Source of the DNA: DATFVB01 sp963714035
GTDB lineage: Bacteria; Acidobacteriota; Thermoanaerobaculia; UBA5066; DATFVB01
Direction of reading: 5' to 3'
Assembly: GCA_963714035.1 (NCBI GenBank)
Contig: OY970224.1
Location: 3,162,001 to 3,226,000 of the forward strand
Length of the DNA: 64,000 nucleotides
In this document: in pieces, positions 25,834 through 33,698 of the stretch
Numbering within the stretch: the first letter of the stretch is position 1
How the letters are laid out: the number at the start of each line of letters is the position of its first letter
Translations under genes and position numbers: made by a program
Notes under the pieces: generated by a model
Database searches by the model: none
What the model was told of the DNA's origin: nothing
What the model saw: only the letters and a program-made list of their open reading frames with translations

Positions 25834-27223
25834 CGCGATCGTGAGTGTCCTCCTCGCCACGGCCCTCGCTGGCTGCCGCCGGCGCGCGCCGGAAATCCAA
25901 CTGCCGGAATGGCAGAGCGAGATCGCGCGTCCGGCCGATCAGTGGCTGAGGGACCCCGCCATCCGTCTTCTCCGGGACTATGTCCGGATTCCGACGATCG
26001 ATCCGCCCGGCAACGAGCGTCCCGGCGCCGAGTTCCTGAAGTCGTATCTCGCCTGCGAAGGAATCCCGTCCGAGCTGATCTGCCCGGAGAAGGACCGCTG
26101 CAATCTCTACGCGCGGATCAAGGGGCACGATCCGAACCGCGCGATCCTCCTCCTCAACCACATCGACGTCGTGCCGGTGAACACGTCCGCATGGAAGCAT
26201 CCGCCGTTCGGCGGCGAGATCTTCCAGAGCTTTCTCTACGGACGGGGCGTGTACGACATGAAGTCGATCGGCATCGCGGAGCTCCTCGCGTTCGTCGATC
26301 TCGCGGATTCCGGGATCTCTCCCGCGCGGGACGTCGTCTTTCTCGCGGAATGCGGCGAGGAGATGGGCTGGAAGGACGGCGTCGCGTGGCTGTTCGAGCA
26401 CCGTCCCGACGCCCTCGCCGGAGTCGATTGCGTGCTGAACGAAGGCGGCTACATGGAGATGGTCACCGGAACGCCGCGGTACTGGGGGATCGAAACCGGA
26501 GCGGCCGGAATGGCCTACGCGGTCCTGTCGTCCGATGACAAGGAAGCGCTGACGCTTCCGGCGCGATTCCGCTCGCTCGGAATGTTCGTTCCTCCGGAGC
26601 CGACGGTCGCCCGCTTTCTCCGGGAGATCGCGGAATTCCGCCCGCCGTTCTACGCGAACGCGTTCCTCCATCCGGAGCTGCTTCGAAGGCCGGAGGTCCA
26701 GAAGTTCATCCCCTACGCGAGCCTCGGCCTCGTCACCGGAGGTGTACTCACGTCGCCTCCCTACCTCGCGAAGGACCTTCCCGGCATTGCGTCACCGCAC
26801 CGCTGGGACATGTCGATCGTCGTTTCCACCCCGGTGGGCATCGACCCGCGGCCGAGCTTCGAGGCGACGCTGGCGGCGATCCTTCGTCCGGGAGTCGACG
26901 TCATGATCCAGGAATGCGAGCCGCCGTCTCGCCCATCGCCGTTCCCGACTCAGGACACGGAGGGTATTTCGCGGGTGCTGCAGGCGTCCGCTCCCGGAGT
27001 GCCCGCCATCCCGGTGATCAATTCGTTCGGGGACTCGACGTCCTCCATATTCCGAAGGCGCGGAATTCCCGCCTACGGATTCACTCCGTACCTGATGGAT
27101 CCGATCGACGCCGCGCGCCGCCACGGCAATGACGAGCGCCTGTTTCTTCCGTTCTTCACGAGGGGAATTCCGGTCATGCGAGAGGTTCTTTACGAGCTCG
27201 CCACGACGAATGTGCAGAAATAG
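25817..27223 (+). CDS. M20-family metallopeptidase, lipoprotein
   Basis: 468 residues. The N-terminus is a lipoprotein signal (SVLLATALAGC), so it should be anchored in a membrane and face the periplasm. M20 zinc ligands and catalytic residues are visible: LLNHIDVVPV (His and Asp), RGVYDMKSIG (bridging Asp), ECGEEMGW (catalytic Glu and Glu ligand), VLNEGG (ligand) and a late NSFGDSTS. It would cleave amino acids from peptides or remove an acyl group. The start is fixed by AAGGAAGGAA directly before ATG 25817, and it overlaps the YfhO-like gene. The natural substrate is unknown. Confidence 0.85.
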   Translation: MRRLASAIVSVLLATALAGCRRRAPEIQLPEWQSEIARPADQWLRDPAIRLLRDYVRIPTIDPPGNERPGAEFLKSYLACEGIPSELICPEKDRCNLYARIKGHDPNRAILLLNHIDVVPVNTSAWKHPPFGGEIFQSFLYGRGVYDMKSIGIAELLAFVDLADSGISPARDVVFLAECGEEMGWKDGVAWLFEHRPDALAGVDCVLNEGGYMEMVTGTPRYWGIETGAAGMAYAVLSSDDKEALTLPARFRSLGMFVPPEPTVARFLREIAEFRPPFYANAFLHPELLRRPEVQKFIPYASLGLVTGGVLTSPPYLAKDLPGIASPHRWDMSIVVSTPVGIDPRPSFEATLAAILRPGVDVMIQECEPPSRPSPFPTQDTEGISRVLQASAPGVPAIPVINSFGDSTSSIFRRRGIPAYGFTPYLMDPIDAARRHGNDERLFLPFFTRGIPVMREVLYELATTNVQK

Positions 27224-27293
27224 GCGACTTTACGAATCGCCGGTGGCAAAAAACGTCAGATACCCGCTTTTGGATCACATGCAAACAGTGTTT

Positions 27294-27306
27294 TATCAAT
27301 AGTTTA
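27294..27306 (+). promoter_or_regulatory. Candidate IHF site upstream of pilin 1
   Basis: TATCAATAGTTTA is an exact match to the IHF consensus WATCAANNNNTTR. It lies 14 bp upstream of the sigma-54 -24 element in an AT-rich stretch that contrasts with the GC-rich surroundings. Bending by IHF between an activator site and a sigma-54 promoter is well known in other bacteria; presence of IHF here is assumed. Confidence 0.45.
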
Positions 27307-27320
27307 CCAACTAATCACGG

Positions 27321-27336
27321 TGGTCCGGAACTTGCT
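27321..27336 (+). promoter_or_regulatory. Sigma-54 promoter of pilin 1
   Basis: TGGTCCGGAACTTGCT matches TGGCACG-N4-TTGCW at TGG, CG and TTGCT, with the invariant GG and GC exactly ten bases apart. A start about 12 bases downstream gives a leader that contains the AAAGGAGG ribosome-binding site (27357-27364). Confidence 0.85.
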
Positions 27337-27368
27337 TGGTTTTCGTCCAGCTTTCAAAGGAGGAAGTG

Positions 27369-27881
27369 ATGAATCTGAACCGTCTCCGGAAAAAGGAATC
27401 TGGCTTCACGCTGATTGAGCTGCTGATCGTGATCGCGATCATTGGCATCCTGGCCGCCATCGCGATTCCGAACCTGCTCAACGCTCTTCAGCGCGGCAAG
27501 CAGAAGAGAACGATGGCCGACATCCGCAATCTCGCGACCGCGATCGAGTCGTACAACGTGGACAACAATTTCTATCCGAGCCCCGCGGTCGCGTGCCCGA
27601 CGGGGACCCCTGCTGCCACCAAGACGTTGACCTCGCAATCCTGGTCGCTGCTCAAGCCGACCTACATCGCCCTGCCGCCCTTTGCGGACGGTTGGGGCCA
27701 TCAGATGCTCTACGGCACCGATAGTGTTTCACAGGCTTACACGATCCAGTCGCTCGGTCGCGACGGCTCTCAGGGATGGACGGACGCCACCTCTGGCTGC
27801 GGCACCACGACCGATTTCAACTCCGACATCGTTTACACGGACGGCACGTTCGTCCTCTACCCGGACGGTCCTCAGCACTGA
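27369..27881 (+). CDS. pilA: Type IV pilin / GspG-like major pilin, paralogue 1
   Basis: 170 residues from ATG 27369, set by AAAGGAGG five bases upstream. The class III leader KKESG precedes FTLIELLIVIAIIGILA: cleavage by prepilin peptidase after Gly and methylation of Phe+1, with Glu+5 needed for assembly. The N-terminal helix continues to NALQRGKQKRTMADIRN. The C-terminal domain has cysteines in VACPTG and SGCGTTTDF and ends in a short GTFVLYPDGPQH tail, close to GspG-type pseudopilins and to pilins of Acidobacteria and Geobacter. It probably builds the pilus fibre. It is transcribed from a sigma-54 promoter and closed by an intrinsic terminator. Confidence 0.88.
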   Translation: MNLNRLRKKESGFTLIELLIVIAIIGILAAIAIPNLLNALQRGKQKRTMADIRNLATAIESYNVDNNFYPSPAVACPTGTPAATKTLTSQSWSLLKPTYIALPPFADGWGHQMLYGTDSVSQAYTIQSLGRDGSQGWTDATSGCGTTTDFNSDIVYTDGTFVLYPDGPQH

Positions 27882-27918
27882 CCTCACCCTTGACCCCCTC
27901 TCCAGGTTGAGAGGGGGA
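27882..27918. repeat. CCCCTCTCC-type hairpin repeat, locus 2
   Basis: CCCCCTCTC (27894-27902) pairs with GAGAGGGGG (27909-27917), directly after the pilin 1 stop and before the terminator hairpin. Confidence 0.7.
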
Positions 27919-27930
27919 AAGAAAGATCTG

Positions 27931-27959
27931 GAGGCCGGCAAACGCCGGCCTCTTTTTTT
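27931..27959 (+). terminator. Rho-independent terminator after pilin 1
   Basis: Perfect 9-bp GC stem GAGGCCGGC/GCCGGCCTC with loop AAAC, followed by seven T residues. Confidence 0.93.
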
Positions 27960-28055
27960 GTCCGCGCGATTCACGAGGTGCGGCAAAACTTGTCAGCCGC
28001 CGAGGCTTGACCTATCTCAAACTACTGGAACGAAAATGGTTCGCTTTTTCGGATC

Positions 28056-28071
28056 TGGTCCGGACCTTGCT
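28056..28071 (+). promoter_or_regulatory. Sigma-54 promoter of pilin 2
   Basis: TGGTCCGGACCTTGCT differs from the pilin 1 promoter at one of 16 positions and has the same GG-N10-GC spacing. It lies 37 bp before ATG 28109, leaving a short leader with GAGGAGG. No IHF match is seen upstream. Confidence 0.85.
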
Positions 28072-28108
28072 ATTCGCTCACGTTCAGACTTCCTGAGGAG
28101 GATGACGC

Positions 28109-28633
28109 ATGAGGTTTGGAAGGAACCGCCCTTCGAGCGACGGGTTCACGCTCATCGAGCTCCTGATCGTGATCGCGATCATCGGCATCCTCGCGGCCAT
28201 CGCAATTCCGAACCTGCTGAACGCCCTGCAGCGCGGCAAGCAGAAGCGGACGATGGCCGACATGCGGACCCTCGCGACCGCGGTCGAGTCGTACAATATC
28301 GATAACAGCAACTACCCCACTCCCGCCATGATATGTCCGGGTCCCTCGGTGCTTCCCGACAACGCCGACCCCGGGGTATCCACGTTGACTTCCCAGTCCT
28401 GGAGCCTCCTTCGGCCGACCTATATTGCCGAGCCGCCGTGGCAGGATGGCTGGCAGCACTCATTGCACTATACGGTCGACAACGCGCTCAATGCGTACGC
28501 CGTCGTTTCCTTCGGCCGCGATGGCAGTCCCGACTCCGGCGGGGTCGTTTGCGGCACGACGACCGATTTCAATTCGGACATCGTGTACGCCAACGGGACG
28601 TTCGTCGAATACCCGGACGGTCCCCAGCACTGA
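28109..28633 (+). CDS. pilA: Type IV pilin / GspG-like major pilin, paralogue 2
   Basis: 174 residues from ATG 28109 with GAGGAGG upstream. Leader RPSSDG, then FTLIELLIVIAIIGILA. The N-terminal 55 residues are nearly identical to paralogue 1, and the C-terminal CGTTTDFNSDIV and YPDGPQH are shared too, but the middle (residues about 65-140) is diverged. The pair is a tandem duplication in which the exposed face has changed and the assembly helix has been kept. Each copy has its own sigma-54 promoter, so they may be expressed together or as alternatives. One may be a minor or alternative subunit. Confidence 0.87.
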   Translation: MRFGRNRPSSDGFTLIELLIVIAIIGILAAIAIPNLLNALQRGKQKRTMADMRTLATAVESYNIDNSNYPTPAMICPGPSVLPDNADPGVSTLTSQSWSLLRPTYIAEPPWQDGWQHSLHYTVDNALNAYAVVSFGRDGSPDSGGVVCGTTTDFNSDIVYANGTFVEYPDGPQH

Positions 28634-28653
28634 CGTCTGCGACGTCAGTGCTG
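28625..28653. terminator. Perfect 13-bp inverted repeat over the pilin 2 stop codon
   Basis: CAGCACTGACGTC (28625-28637) and GACGTCAGTGCTG (28641-28653) flank the triplet TGC; the stop codon TGA lies inside the left arm. No T run follows, so it may protect the mRNA 3' end or pause polymerase rather than terminate. Confidence 0.6.
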
Positions 28654-28655
28654 AA

Positions 28656-28735
28656 ACCTCACCCCCCGGCCCCCTCTCCAGTTGGGGAGGGGGAGAGAAA
28701 CTTCAGCCTTTGCCCCTCCAGGTGGAGAGGGGAGA
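28656..28735. repeat. CCCCTCTCC-type hairpin repeat, locus 3
   Basis: Two hairpins in a row: CCCCCTCTCCA with TTGGGGAGGGGG, and CCCCTCCA with TGGAGAGGGG, between pilin 2 and its terminator. Confidence 0.75.
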
Positions 28736-28740
28736 TGACA

Positions 28741-28768
28741 GCTGGCCCTGACGTCGGGCCGGCTTTTT
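28741..28768 (+). terminator. Rho-independent terminator after pilin 2
   Basis: GCTGGCCC pairs with GGGCCGGC (one T-G pair) around TGACGTC and is followed by five T residues. It also lies just past the stop of the convergent minus-strand gene. Confidence 0.75.
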
Positions 28769-28772
28769 CATT

Positions 28773-30491
28773 TCAGAGCGCCGGCGCGGGAAAATAGACG
28801 CCGGGAGCGGAGAAGGGCCGGTATTCCTTGATCCGCCGGCCGATCCCCGCCATTACCCGGGGATCGGCGATGATCCGGCCATCGAGCAGGAAATAGGCGT
28901 TGGAGAGCTGCGCCGACTCCTGTTCGTTGATTCCCGCAAACTGCACTGCGGGGGGAGCCGGGCCGAGTCGCTTCGCATCAGGGAAGCCGAGCATTTCGGA
29001 AATATCGAGGAGCGAGATCGGCTCTTGCGGGTTCCTTGGAGGCACGCCGAAGGTCGCGCAGAGGACGTTCCAGTAAGAAGGGTTCGCGAAATTCTGCTCG
29101 GTCAAGTTCCTCCGGTTTCCATGGTCGGAGAACAGAACGAGCCGGTTCTTTCGCGGCGGGTCCAGATACCCGGTGCGGATCACCGCGTCCGCGACGACTT
29201 TCTGGACGTGGCGAATCTTCCAGCGGTAGAGCCCGAGCGCGTCGCCGGGAATCCGCGGGTACTGCCAGTCGACGCTGAAGTCCTGCGCGGAAGCCACGGG
29301 CGATCGCAGGACGACGCTCCTTTCCGCGGCGGTCAGGTCGTCGAGCTTCGGGAAGAGCGGTTGGTGGAGATAGTCGAGATGTCCCGCCGAAAACGCCGGA
29401 CCACGAGGCGACGCCGTCGTGAGGATGTCGTCGAGCTCGCACGCGACGTCGAAGCCGAAGGTCCCGGACTGGTTTCTCGGAGTGCGGGCGCCGGGGAGCG
29501 ATGGGAGCCGCGGAAGCACGACCGGCAGGAACACGCTGTCGTTCTTCAGTGTCGCCGTGGCGAGCTGGAGCCAGCCCATCGGCCCGCTGCGGTTCACGTC
29601 GAAACCGGCCTCGCTCCCCACGTACGTCGTGAACTGGTCGGAGAAGTACGAATACGTCGTGAATCCGGCTCGCCGGGCCTCGGCAACGAGATCGTAGGGA
29701 ACCTTCGACCAGTCGGCGGTCATGAAGATCTCCCAGACGCCGGTCTCGCGCACGGGTCGGTGCTGAAGGAGGGCCGACCAGACCGGATTGGTCAGGAGTC
29801 CCGGAGAGACGGCGTGCGGATACCAGATTCCCCCATGAGCGACCGTGAAGTCGCGCAGGATAGTCAGGTCGTCCGCCTGGGAAAGCGAGTCAATTCCGAG
29901 GAGAACGACCGATCCCGAGGGCGCATGCCGACTTCGCCGCCGCGCGGGGACGCGCACGAGAAGCCATGATCCCGCCGCCACGATCGCGACTGCGAGCACC
30001 CAACGTGTCGCGCCTCTCGCGCCCGCCGCGCGGGCCCCCAGGAGCAGCGCCATGACGAGCGCGACCGCCGCCAGAAGAATCATCGCGATCCCGATCGGAA
30101 CCGGCCGCAGGCTCAGGAGAAGGGGATTCGCGAGCGCGGCGGGATATTCGAGCGCGATTCCCGCGAAGATCGCGAGCGAGAGGAGTATCGGTTCGGCCCA
30201 GAGCCAGGAGCGGACCGGAGGTTTCGACTCCGGCGAGCGGCCGCGGCGAGCCAGGCTCGAGAAAATCAGGAGCGAAAGGAGCGTCAGCCCGAGAGCGACG
30301 AAGAAGAAGTCGCTGGCGATCACCGTCTCCGCCCGCACGAGCATCAGGAACGTCTCGCCCCACGGAAGGCGCGCGGTTGCCGACTGCGACTTCAGATCGA
30401 CGGTGGCGGAAACCGCCGTCGCGAGCGGCCAGAGCAGGAAAAAGAAGACGATATTCCCGAGAATCCTCCGGAACAGGGCGCGTCGGAACAT
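28773..30491 (-). CDS. Membrane-anchored sulfatase / alkaline phosphatase-fold enzyme
   Basis: 572 residues. Four to five N-terminal helices (about 1-180) are followed by a periplasmic domain of the alkaline phosphatase superfamily. VVLLGIDSLSQ provides the first metal Asp, SPGLLTNPVWSALLQHRP the likely nucleophile Thr, and LVLFSDHGN the metal-binding Asp-His pair; HLDYLHQP supplies another His. Enzymes with this layout transfer phosphoethanolamine or phosphoglycerol to lipid A or glycans, or hydrolyse sulfates. No Cys/Ser-x-Pro-x-Arg sulfatase motif is seen, which favours a phospho-transferase or phosphodiesterase role. ATG 30491 is used because the upstream frame has no better start. Confidence 0.68.
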   Translation of the reverse strand: MFRRALFRRILGNIVFFFLLWPLATAVSATVDLKSQSATARLPWGETFLMLVRAETVIASDFFFVALGLTLLSLLIFSSLARRGRSPESKPPVRSWLWAEPILLSLAIFAGIALEYPAALANPLLLSLRPVPIGIAMILLAAVALVMALLLGARAAGARGATRWVLAVAIVAAGSWLLVRVPARRRSRHAPSGSVVLLGIDSLSQADDLTILRDFTVAHGGIWYPHAVSPGLLTNPVWSALLQHRPVRETGVWEIFMTADWSKVPYDLVAEARRAGFTTYSYFSDQFTTYVGSEAGFDVNRSGPMGWLQLATATLKNDSVFLPVVLPRLPSLPGARTPRNQSGTFGFDVACELDDILTTASPRGPAFSAGHLDYLHQPLFPKLDDLTAAERSVVLRSPVASAQDFSVDWQYPRIPGDALGLYRWKIRHVQKVVADAVIRTGYLDPPRKNRLVLFSDHGNRRNLTEQNFANPSYWNVLCATFGVPPRNPQEPISLLDISEMLGFPDAKRLGPAPPAVQFAGINEQESAQLSNAYFLLDGRIIADPRVMAGIGRRIKEYRPFSAPGVYFPAPAL

Positions 30492-30514
30492 TCGTCGCAG
30501 TATTTCATAAGCCC

Positions 30515-30520
30515 TAGAAT
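30515..30520 (+). promoter_or_regulatory. -10 box TAGAAT, leaderless start
   Basis: TAGAAT ends six bases before GTG 30527, as at 2636 and 9225; no ribosome-binding site is present in between. Confidence 0.4.
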
Positions 30521-30526
30521 GCCGGC

Positions 30527-32668
30527 GTGCATCCCTCGACACGATGGAAGTTGAGCGGCGCGCTTGCCCTGCTTCCGCTTCTGCTTCCGGCCGTCTTCCT
30601 GCGACCCGCCCTGTCGGGACGCTTCGTTCCGTCCTTCCGCGACCAGAGCGATTTCTTCGTGCCCGCGCATCGGTACACGGCGGAACGGATCGCCCGCGGC
30701 GAGATCCCTCTCTGGAATCCGCTCGCGGGCAACGGCGAGACGTGGATCGGAAACGGACAGAACGAGGCGTTCTATCCTCCTGCGCTCGCGTTTCTCGTGA
30801 AGAGCCCGGCCCTCGCGTCGGGCGTCTTCCTCTTCGTCCATTTCGCGGCGGCATACCTCCTTTTCCTCGGGTTCCTGCGCGAGCGCGGCTCGACGCTGCC
30901 GGCCTCCGTCCTCGGAGCTTCGCTGTTCTCGTTCTCCGCGCTCGCTGTCTCCTTCTCGGCATACTGGAACCATTTCGCGGGCATGGTGTGGATCCCGGGA
31001 ATGGCGTGGGCCGCCGAACGCGGACTCCGAACGCGGAAACAGCGCGCGGCATTCGCGATCTGCCTCAGCCTCGCGCTGCTCGCCGGAAGCCCCGAGGCGG
31101 CGCTGTTCGGAGCGGCGATCGCGGTCGTCGTCTTCGTCGTCGGGCTGCGGCGGGACGCTGCGGCGCGGATCGACGACGGGAGGGTGACGCTGCGCCGCTG
31201 GTCCGCGCTCACCGGCGCTTTTCTGGCTGGCCTCGCGCTCGGCGCGATCGAGCTCCTGCCTCTTCTCGACACGCTGACGCGGGCCGTCCGGCGGACGTCC
31301 GGAGCCGGGGTCGTGCTGCTCGGACAGCTCCTTTCCCTCCTCCATCCGCCGTCGCTCCAGCGCTACGGGTGGCTTCCTCCCGACGCGAGCTGGATGCAGA
31401 GCCTTTACGTTTCGCTTCCCGTGCTCGTCCTCGCGGCCGTGGCCGTTTCGCGGTCGCGCGGAGGCGCCGGGCGCCGGATCTGGGGCGCCGTCGCCATCGT
31501 CGCGCTCGCGATGTCGGTGTCTTCCTTTCCCGCACCGTTCCGCTACCCGGCGAAGCTCCTGATTCTCGTGCTCCTCGCCCTCGGCATCCTGGCCGCCGAA
31601 GGCATCGACCGTCTCCGATTCGAGGCGGGGAGCCGATGGGCGGCGCTCCTTCTGGTGGCCGGGACCGGCGCTGCCGAACTCCTGATCCGGGGCGCCACGG
31701 CGCCCGAGAGGCTCACCCTCGGTGCCGCCGGCGCGCTGCTGGCGCTCTCCGCCTTCGGGAGCGGCGATTTCCGGGGCATCGTCGCCGGCCTGGGGGCCTG
31801 CGCTCTCGCGGTTCACCTCGCACTGTCGGCCGCCCCGCTCGTCCGATTCGCCAGGCTCGAAACCTTCGAGAAGCCGCCGCTTCCGGCGAAGGGAAAAGTG
31901 CTGACGACGCCGGACGACCTTCTCTCCCTCTGGGCGACCTCCGCGATTCCGGACGAGGATCTCCGGGTCCGGCGGCAGGTCGACTCGCTCGAGGGGTATT
32001 CGAATCTTCCCTTCGGCGTCTCCAAGGCGACGACGGGCTCGGCTCTTCCGTCCCGCGAATCGGCAAGGTTCATGGCGGAGCTCGCGAACCGCAGGGATTT
32101 CGTGGTTCCGGCGATGGTTTCCGGGTCGCGGGAGATCCGTTTTCCGGTCGCCGGTCGTCTCCAGCACGTCGTCCTGACGAGGACGCTCTCCGGCGTTTCG
32201 TTCTTCCCGGACGCCGAGGTCGAGCCCGACTGGCGGGCGGCGCTCTACCGGGCGATGTCATCGAGGTTCGACCCGATGCGAAAGCTCCTCGTCACCGGAA
32301 AGATTTCGAACGCGCCGCGCCCGACGGCCGCTCCGGTGTCCGCGAGCGCCCTCGCCGTCGGTTCGACGATCCTGGAGAAACCGGAACGTCTCGAATATAA
32401 GGTCGATCTTTCCCGCGACCTCTGGATGTACCGGGCCCAGTCGTTCGATCCCTGGTGGCGCGCGACGGTCGACGGGAAATCGACCCCGATCATCCGGGCC
32501 GATGGCGCTTTCTCGGCGATCGTCGTTCCGAAAGGGGAGCACCGGGTTGTCTGGGAGTACCGACCCTGGCCGTTCTACTTCGGTGCGGTGGTTTCTGCGA
32601 TCGCATTGCTGGCGGTCGCGTACCTTGCACTCGCGGGCGACCCGATCGTCATGACGAGGAGGACGTGA
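30527..32668 (+). CDS. YfhO-like large membrane protein
   Basis: 713 residues from GTG 30527. The loop FRDQSDFFVPAHRYTAER and PLWNPLAGNGETWIGNGQ is the clearest YfhO signature of the three paralogues here; about 12 helices follow. The C-terminal soluble domain ends FDPWWRATVDGKSTPIIRA and VVPKGEHRVVWEYRPWPF before a final helix. In Bacillus, YfhO is needed for teichoic acid glycosylation; in Gram-negatives the acceptor is unknown. It is divergent from the sulfatase-fold gene (35 bp). Confidence 0.78.
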   Translation: MHPSTRWKLSGALALLPLLLPAVFLRPALSGRFVPSFRDQSDFFVPAHRYTAERIARGEIPLWNPLAGNGETWIGNGQNEAFYPPALAFLVKSPALASGVFLFVHFAAAYLLFLGFLRERGSTLPASVLGASLFSFSALAVSFSAYWNHFAGMVWIPGMAWAAERGLRTRKQRAAFAICLSLALLAGSPEAALFGAAIAVVVFVVGLRRDAAARIDDGRVTLRRWSALTGAFLAGLALGAIELLPLLDTLTRAVRRTSGAGVVLLGQLLSLLHPPSLQRYGWLPPDASWMQSLYVSLPVLVLAAVAVSRSRGGAGRRIWGAVAIVALAMSVSSFPAPFRYPAKLLILVLLALGILAAEGIDRLRFEAGSRWAALLLVAGTGAAELLIRGATAPERLTLGAAGALLALSAFGSGDFRGIVAGLGACALAVHLALSAAPLVRFARLETFEKPPLPAKGKVLTTPDDLLSLWATSAIPDEDLRVRRQVDSLEGYSNLPFGVSKATTGSALPSRESARFMAELANRRDFVVPAMVSGSREIRFPVAGRLQHVVLTRTLSGVSFFPDAEVEPDWRAALYRAMSSRFDPMRKLLVTGKISNAPRPTAAPVSASALAVGSTILEKPERLEYKVDLSRDLWMYRAQSFDPWWRATVDGKSTPIIRADGAFSAIVVPKGEHRVVWEYRPWPFYFGAVVSAIALLAVAYLALAGDPIVMTRRT

Positions 32669-32686
32669 AGATCGCGGTGGCTTCAT

Positions 32687-32819
32687 CCCTCACCTCTCCA
32701 CTCCGAGGGAGAGGTCGGCCGCTGCGAAGCGCGAAGCGCGGCGCGAGGCCGGGTGAGGGGGCGCTCCACCCTCACCCGCGTCGCGTCGCCCCGCGGCCTC
32801 TCCCATCGAGGGAGAGGCG
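32687..32819. repeat. CCCCTCTCC-type hairpin repeat, locus 4 (two units)
   Basis: CCTCACCTCTCC ... GGGAGAGG with an outer GGTGAGG partner (32687-32760), then CCTCTCCC/GGGAGAGG (to 32819). It fills most of the 196-bp gap before the prepilin peptidase gene. Confidence 0.7.
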
Positions 32820-32864
32820 TTTCCGGAGGAGCCCGTGCTTCGAGGAGAGCGGCGGAGCCGTCGC

Positions 32865-33635
32865 ATGAACCCGCTCTTTATCCCCTTCGCCGCCGTCGCG
32901 GGGCTCCTCGTGGGAAGTTTCCTGAACGTCGTGATCCATCGCGTTCCGCTCGGACAGTCGATCGTCTTCCCCGGCTCGCACTGTCCGCAGTGCGGAGCGC
33001 CGATCCGCGCTTTCGACAATGTTCCGGTCGTGTCCTGGCTGATTCTCGGCGCGAAGTGCCGAATCTGCCGGGGGCCGATCTCCCCCCGGTATCCGGCGAT
33101 CGAGCTCGCCAACGGTTTTTTCTGGCTCGCAGCCGCGCGCATGGCGATCACGCCCCTCGATTTCGCCGCGGCGGCGGTCTTTTCCTCGGCTTGCGTGGCG
33201 CTCGTCTTCATCGACTTCGACTGGCAGATCCTGCCGGACGCGATCACGCTTCCACTGGCGGCCGCAGGCCTCGCGTTCTCGTTCTTCTCGCCGCGCTTGA
33301 GCTGGAAGCAGTCGCTCGCCGGGATCGCCGTGGGCGGCATTTCGCTCTGGCTCGTCGCGTTCGTCTACGAGAAGGCGACCGGCCGCGAAGGGATGGGGCT
33401 CGGCGACGTGAAGATGCTCGGAGCGATCGGCGCCTTCACGGGAATCGCCGGAGTCGTGACGACGGTGCTCTTCGCTTCGCTCGCCGGGAGCGTCGTCGGC
33501 CTGGTTCTCATCGCCGCGAGAGGCGGCGGCTGGAAGACGCGCCTGCCCTTCGGCGTCTTTCTCGGGATCGCCGGGGCCCTCGCGTACTACTTCGCGGGCC
33601 CGTTATGGATCTGGTACCGCGGGCACCTGGGATGA
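32865..33635 (+). CDS. pilD: Prepilin peptidase / N-methyltransferase
   Basis: 256 residues from ATG 32865 with about eight helices. The cytoplasmic loop has the two zinc-binding pairs CPQCGAPIRAF and CRICRGPIS. The catalytic aspartates of this family are in VFIDFDWQILPD and the GxGD motif GMGLGDVKMLG. It cleaves prepilin leaders after Gly and methylates the new N-terminus, so it should process the five or more prepilins of this window. A GTG at 32835 with a better GGAGGAG site would add ten residues; both starts are possible. Its stop overlaps the first possible ATG of the next gene. Confidence 0.95.
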   Translation: MNPLFIPFAAVAGLLVGSFLNVVIHRVPLGQSIVFPGSHCPQCGAPIRAFDNVPVVSWLILGAKCRICRGPISPRYPAIELANGFFWLAAARMAITPLDFAAAAVFSSACVALVFIDFDWQILPDAITLPLAAAGLAFSFFSPRLSWKQSLAGIAVGGISLWLVAFVYEKATGREGMGLGDVKMLGAIGAFTGIAGVVTTVLFASLAGSVVGLVLIAARGGGWKTRLPFGVFLGIAGALAYYFAGPLWIWYRGHLG

Positions 33636-33657
33636 GGCGCGCGAAGGGCGGCTCACT

Positions 33658-33698
33658 GCCGCCCCTCCGCAACTGGGGAGGGGACGGGGGTGGGGTGA
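33658..33698. repeat. CCCCTCTCC-type hairpin repeat, locus 5, inside a gene start
   Basis: CCCCTCC ... GGGGAGGGG followed by GGGGTGAG. It lies at the 5' end of the following reading frame, between its ATG (33632) and GTG (33695). Confidence 0.65.
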
